A stretch of DNA of 64,000 bases from an uncultured bacterium (GTDB lineage Bacteria; Bacillota; Clostridia; Lachnospirales; Lachnospiraceae): positions 1 to 64,000 of the forward strand of contig CAJMQQ010000005.1 in assembly GCA_905215625.1 (NCBI GenBank), in the 5' to 3' direction. The position numbers and the translations under genes are program-made. Each line of letters opens with the position of its first letter. Position 1 is the stretch's first letter. Positions 60,493 through 64,000 of this stretch are shown here, piece after piece. The notes under the pieces were generated by a model. It was not told where the DNA came from. It ran no database searches and was given only the letters and a program-made list of their open reading frames with translations.

Positions 60493-61542
60493 ATGAAAAA
60501 CAGTGAACTTACTTACAAAGAAATTTATGGCCAGCCAGCATCTTTCCAGGCAATTAACGATACGTTAGAGGATATTTACAAAGTTCTGGATGAAGTTTTT
60601 GCAGAAGAATACGATGAACTGATTTTCACCGGCTGCGGTACTTCTCTGTACCTGGCTCAGGCAGCAGCTCATGCATTTGGAACCTGCACCAAGATTCCGG
60701 CAAAAGGAATGTGCTGCTCTGAATTATATTATTTCCCAGAGACTTATGTAGGAAACGGCAAGAAGGTTCTGGTACTTCCGATTACCAGAAAGAGCTATAC
60801 TACAGAAGTTCGTATGGCAATTGACAAAGTAAGAACTTTTGAAGGCGTAAAGACCCTGGCAATTACCTGTGACCCAGACAGCAGCAAATATAATGATTAC
60901 ATGATTCTTTCTCCAGAGACTGCAGAAGACAGTGTTATTATGACCCGTTCTTTCACCAGCATGATTTATCTGGCTGCTGTTTTAGCATTCTACGCAGGCG
61001 GAAGAAAAGACAAGATCGAGGCTATGAAGGATTATGCAGCACAGTCTGAAGAGTTCTTAAAAGCAACCGATGAACTGGCTAAAAAGATTGTTGCAGAGCA
61101 TCCGGAACTGAATCTGTTTATTACTCTGGGACAGGGTATCTACTACGGTATTGCAAATGAATGTATGAATAAGATGAAAGAAATGAGTTTAAGCAACTCA
61201 GAAGCTTATTATACATTAGAGTACCGTCATGGACCCATGAGCCTGGTAGACGACAAGACTCTGATTATCCTTCTGGGACATGAAGATACCGTAGACGGCG
61301 ACGCAAAGCTGCTGACACAGATGAAGGAGTACGGTGCAATTACTCTGGCAATCGGCAATACTGCTTCCAAGGACTTTACCGATGCAGATTATACACTGGA
61401 TATGGGATACGGCTATGACAGCATTCAGAATGCAGCCATGATTGGATTTATCGGTCAGATGATGGGATATTATCTGGCAGAATTAAAGGGATTAAATGCA
61501 GATACCCCAAGACACTTATCCCAGGCAATTGTTATTAAATAA
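60493..61542 (+). CDS. SIS-domain sugar isomerase/deaminase (AgaS-like)
   Basis: A 349-aa protein with two SIS (sugar isomerase) domains. The start YKEIYGQPASFQAIND resembles the isomerase half of GlmS and AgaS, FTGCGTSLYLAQAAAHAF is the first phosphosugar loop, and YTLEYRHGPMSLVDD is the second conserved block. AgaS-type enzymes deaminate and isomerise galactosamine-6-phosphate to tagatose-6-phosphate, which agrees with the adjacent aldolase. A FrlB-like deglycase role is an alternative. AGGAGG precedes the ATG. It is the last gene before a perfect 14-bp terminator. Confidence 0.85.
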   Translation: MKNSELTYKEIYGQPASFQAINDTLEDIYKVLDEVFAEEYDELIFTGCGTSLYLAQAAAHAFGTCTKIPAKGMCCSELYYFPETYVGNGKKVLVLPITRKSYTTEVRMAIDKVRTFEGVKTLAITCDPDSSKYNDYMILSPETAEDSVIMTRSFTSMIYLAAVLAFYAGGRKDKIEAMKDYAAQSEEFLKATDELAKKIVAEHPELNLFITLGQGIYYGIANECMNKMKEMSLSNSEAYYTLEYRHGPMSLVDDKTLIILLGHEDTVDGDAKLLTQMKEYGAITLAIGNTASKDFTDADYTLDMGYGYDSIQNAAMIGFIGQMMGYYLAELKGLNADTPRHLSQAIVIK

Positions 61543-61564
61543 CAAAATAAAAACGATTGAAATT

Positions 61565-61608
61565 AAACAGGCAGGAAGTTTATCGTAAGATAGGCTTCCT
61601 GCCTGTTT
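61565..61608 (+). terminator. Terminator of the ABC/sulfatase operon
   Basis: AAACAGGCAGGAAG (61565-61578) pairs perfectly with CTTCCTGCCTGTTT (61595-61608). The T-run is short, but the stem is the strongest in the window. Confidence 0.85.
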
Positions 61609-61614
61609 AGCAAT

Positions 61615-62115
61615 GTGGCATTTAATAACGATGCGATTTTGATTAAGTTAGCGAATTATGTTAGACGAATGAACGACAGCTTTTATGAATTATTGGAAGA
61701 CAAAGAAAGATTGAAAGATCTGGAGGCATTTCTAAATGAAATGGGGATAGAATGCCGACTGGTATTAAAAAAATTACCGGATGGACAGAGAGAATTATAT
61801 TTTGAACATGAAAAATTAGTGACATTTTCAGAAACAGCTTCTAGTGGAACTCTGGCACTGGTTGATTTATATCGGAGATTGATTCCAAGAGACTGGGAGC
61901 CTTCTTTTATTCTTGAAAAGATGTATAATGAAATTTGGATTTATGGAACAAATATTTATCAGTTGTATGATGATATTGAAAATAAAATGGAGCTGGGTTT
62001 GCAACAGTCTCATCTACAATTGTTTGTAAAATACTATGACCATTTAAAAATACACAAACCTGACCCAAGAATTGTTTGTGGAATTTCAAAACAAAGAAAC
62101 TATAAACAAACTTAG
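61615..62115 (+). pseudogene. Probable remnant of an AAA/ABC-type ATPase gene
   Basis: The 166-codon frame begins with GTG directly behind a terminator, without a ribosome-binding site, and it is AT-rich. Residues ~25-90 include DKERLKDLEAFLNEMGIEC and FSETASSGTLALVDLYRRL. The latter resembles the signature region (E/x-SSGT-xxL) of COG1106-type abortive-infection ATPases. The part with Walker A is missing upstream and no Walker B follows. It therefore looks like a 5'- and 3'-truncated relic, though a small unrelated gene cannot be excluded. Confidence 0.45.
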
Positions 62116-62276
62116 ATAAAAATTGTTTATAAATACGCAGAACAGAATAAAATTGTACAATGATATTAGAAAGTTTGTTTGAAAAACATCAAAACTACTC
62201 AAATACACACAAACTAACTGGATACCCCAAAAACTGATCCCTAAGCCCCAATAATTTACTCCAACTCTTGACAAAA
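62116..62276. other. AT-rich intergenic region without recognised feature
   Basis: About 160 bases follow the gene remnant. No reading frame, promoter or stable hairpin stands out on either strand. Confidence 0.4.
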
Positions 62277-62328
62277 AGCTAAATAAAGAGCTAAATAAAG
62301 AGCTAAATAAAAAGCTAAATAAAAAGCT
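62277..62328. repeat. Four-copy 12-bp tandem repeat
   Basis: AGCTAAATAAAG occurs twice, then AGCTAAATAAAA twice, then AGCT. On the minus strand each unit reads like the end of the glgD terminator stem plus its U-run (GCTTTTTATTTA). The array therefore looks like a slippage duplication of the terminator tail. Confidence 0.8.
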
Positions 62329-62370
62329 CAGGCAATTGACTTATTTTGAACAATTGATGCCTGAGCTTTT
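62322..62370 (-). terminator. Terminator of the glgC-glgD operon
   Basis: AAAAGCTCAGGC (62322-62333) and GCCTGAGCTTTT (62359-62370) form a perfect 12-bp stem. On the minus strand the tail continues as T-rich repeats. It lies 14 bases beyond the glgD stop. Confidence 0.85.
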
Positions 62371-62383
62371 CTGATGGAAGCCT

Positions 62384-63526
62384 TTAGATTACCTGATGCT
62401 TAAATACATAGAATGGATAGGTATCGGAACCTTTTACATCCTTGTTAGCGGAGATGGTGACATTTTTGTCGGTAATCAGGTATTCTACATGGGCGCCTTC
62501 TTCAATGACAGTATCCTGCATCAAGACGCAGTTCTTTACAACCGCACCTTTTGCAATCTTGACGCCACGGAACAGAATGCAGTTTTCTACTTCGCCTTCG
62601 ATGACGCATCCGTCTGCAGCCATGATATTTTTTGCTTTTGCACCTTTAATATAGCGGGTTGGGTTGTCGTCGCGGATTTTGGTGTAAATTGGATTCGGAC
62701 TGAACAGGGCATCCAGATTTTCGTCTTTCAAAAGCTTCATATTTTCGTCAAAATATGCTTTCATATCGCAGATACGGGCGGTATATCCCTTAAATTCAAA
62801 GGCCTGGACATTTAATGTCTGAATCTGCGGGGACAGAATATCGCGTTCATAGTAAACGTAGCCGTGAACATAGGCATTGCGGATCTGTTCAATTAACAGA
62901 GTTCGTTCGATGATGTAGATGTTCATGGAGTAATTCTGGACGCCGTCTGCCTTCTCGTTGATATTGAGTTCTGTTACCCGTCCGTCTTTAATATCTAAGG
63001 TATAGTACAAATCCTGATGAACATTTTTGCTGTCTACCGCGCTTCTTGGCAGTTCTTCCGCTTTGTAGGCAACGGTTACGTCTGCGCCGCTGGCAATATG
63101 TGCGTCAATCATGGACTTGAAATCAAAATTGACGGCAATATTTGCATCGGACATTACAACGTATTTTTCTTTCTGATCCATTAAAAAATCCAGGATGCTT
63201 GCCAGAGCTTCTACCCGTCCGTTAAATACTTTAACAGTTTTTTCTGCAAAAGGAGGAACAATGTTTAAACCGCCGTTTTTGCGAACCAGATCCCACTCGC
63301 GGCCGGATCCTAAGTGATCCATGAGAGAGTGGTAGTGTTTGCGGACAATAATGGAGATATTGTCAATGCCGCAGTTGACCATACTGGATAAGATAAAGTC
63401 TACCATACGGTAACGTCCGGCAAACGGAATGGACGCCATCAGACGTTCGCTTACCAGTTCCGGTACCAGACTGTCATAACTATTTGGGAAAATAATGCCC
63501 AGAGCATTTGCGTTGGAATTTACCAT
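62384..63526 (-). CDS. glgD: Glucose-1-phosphate adenylyltransferase, GlgD subunit
   Basis: A 380-aa protein of the ADP-glucose pyrophosphorylase family, in the GlgD subgroup found beside GlgC in Firmicutes. Visible are ALGIIFPNSYDSLVPELVSE (in place of the GlgC nucleotide loop GGxGTRL), ASIPFAGRYRMVDFILSSMV, SGREWDLVRKNGGLNIVPP and a C-terminal left-handed beta-helix with NIMAADGCVIEGEVENCIL. The missing GGxGTRL loop agrees with GlgD being a weakly active or modulating subunit. The start overlaps the glgC stop by 7 bases. Confidence 0.95.
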   Translation of the reverse strand: MVNSNANALGIIFPNSYDSLVPELVSERLMASIPFAGRYRMVDFILSSMVNCGIDNISIIVRKHYHSLMDHLGSGREWDLVRKNGGLNIVPPFAEKTVKVFNGRVEALASILDFLMDQKEKYVVMSDANIAVNFDFKSMIDAHIASGADVTVAYKAEELPRSAVDSKNVHQDLYYTLDIKDGRVTELNINEKADGVQNYSMNIYIIERTLLIEQIRNAYVHGYVYYERDILSPQIQTLNVQAFEFKGYTARICDMKAYFDENMKLLKDENLDALFSPNPIYTKIRDDNPTRYIKGAKAKNIMAADGCVIEGEVENCILFRGVKIAKGAVVKNCVLMQDTVIEEGAHVEYLITDKNVTISANKDVKGSDTYPFYVFKHQVI

Positions 63527-64000
63527 TGTTCTTCACCACCTTTTACATTCTCATTTACCATTGCATTAGGACCAATCTTTGCGCCGTCTCCAATGTAGAT
63601 GCCTGCGCCTACAGTTGCTACACCGCTTTCTTCCTCAGAAGGCATTGCGCCGACTACGGCATTTTCTCCGATTACAACATTTTCTGCAATGATACAGTGC
63701 TGTACCACAGCGCCGGCTTTGATGGTTGTTCCATCCATAACAACCGCATCTTCTACTACAGCGCCAGCTTCTACCTTAACGCCAGCGAACAGGATAGAGT
63801 GCTTTACATTGCCTGCAATCCGGCAGCCGTCGGTAATCATGGAATTTTCCACGACAGCATCTCCCGTAATCCGGTGTCCGGTCATACCGCTGTTCCGGCT
63901 GTAAATTTTCCAGTTGTCATCAAATAAGTTAATACCGCTGTTTTCCGGATCCAGAACTTCCATATTGGCTTCCCAGAGAGAGGGGATGGTTCCAACGTCT
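63520..64000 (-). CDS. glgC: Glucose-1-phosphate adenylyltransferase GlgC, C-terminal part (5' end outside window)
   Basis: Only the last ~160 residues are present; the frame stays open to the window edge, where it reads DVGTIPSLWEANMEVLDPEN, a GlgC hallmark. The remainder is the beta-helix domain with hexapeptide repeats (DAVVENSMITDGCRIAG; SILFAGVKVEAGAVVEDAVV; MDGTTIKAGAVVQHCIIAEN). GlgC makes ADP-glucose for glycogen synthesis and is the catalytic partner of GlgD, encoded directly downstream on the same strand. Confidence 0.95.
   Translation of the reverse strand, partial: DVGTIPSLWEANMEVLDPENSGINLFDDNWKIYSRNSGMTGHRITGDAVVENSMITDGCRIAGNVKHSILFAGVKVEAGAVVEDAVVMDGTTIKAGAVVQHCIIAENVVIGENAVVGAMPSEEESGVATVGAGIYIGDGAKIGPNAMVNENVKGGEEQW

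Noticed and set aside
62277..62328. Tandem repeats as a CRISPR or plasmid-iteron array
   Set aside because: Units are only 12 bases without spacers and derive from a terminator tail; no cas or rep gene is present.

Overview
The window comes from the chromosome of an anaerobic, endospore-forming Firmicute, most likely a member of the Lachnospiraceae (Clostridium cluster XIVa). The reasons are a complete spoIIIA operon and spoIVB, the order nusB-xseA-xseB-ispA-dxs-tlyA-nadK-argR-recN-spoIVB, a six-gene Rnf complex, a glgC/glgD pair, oxygen-independent housekeeping genes, and strong AGGAGG ribosome-binding sites. No rRNA, tRNA, CRISPR array, insertion sequence or prophage was recognised.

1-18.4 kb is conserved core. 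It holds the end of an LD-carboxypeptidase-like gene, spoIIIAA-AH (the mother-cell side of the feeding-tube channel) with a sigma-E-like promoter, an Asp23/Gls24 gene, an aspartate dehydrogenase/2-hydroxyacid-dehydrogenase-like pair, and then the long nusB-to-spoIVB series. spoIVB has a perfect sigma-F/G -10 box. The gene expected next, spo0A, is absent. Instead there is a terminator, a cluster of hairpins, an AT-rich AAA ATPase (DUF4143 type) and a frameshifted small gene (18.4-20.3 kb), which looks like an insertion.

20-43.5 kb is a mixed accessory stretch. It contains a DUF4272 protein, three MATE transporters, an M20 amidohydrolase, a CcdA-thioredoxin fusion, an alpha/beta hydrolase, and a c-di-GMP pair (an EAL protein with a dead GGDEF domain, overlapping a diguanylate cyclase that is frameshifted). 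One MATE gene has its own promoter and a leader with mutually exclusive hairpins, suggestive of a riboswitch. There is a two-gene glycan unit (GH88 unsaturated glucuronyl hydrolase plus DUF2264), a MarR regulator with a heterodimeric ABC exporter whose first gene has an in-frame TGA, and a leftward FMN-binding/acyltransferase/MATE operon.

43.8-50.4 kb carries rnfCDGEAB (ferredoxin:NAD+ oxidoreductase ion pump), whose RnfE has a cysteine-rich tail. It is followed by an unusual NifX-like/His-Cys-rich/FKBP fusion protein and a small lipoprotein.

50.4-61.6 kb is the most coherent accessory system. It contains a fused mannose-family PTS EIIC-EIID, a FucI/AraA-like isomerase, a LacI regulator, a sugar-binding lipoprotein, a signal-less (cytoplasmic) sulfatase, two ABC permeases, a class II ketose-bisphosphate aldolase and an AgaS-like SIS protein. 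Four copies of a palindromic operator (GTACAC-W-CG-W-GTGTAC type) lie in the promoter regions of the PTS, isomerase, lacI and binding-protein genes. This indicates one regulon for uptake and breakdown of a sulfated (amino)sugar. The permease ATPase, EIIA/EIIB, sugar kinase and sulfatase-maturing enzyme are not in the window.

61.6-64 kb holds a probable gene remnant, a 12-bp tandem repeat derived from a terminator tail, and leftward glgC (cut by the window end) and glgD for glycogen synthesis.
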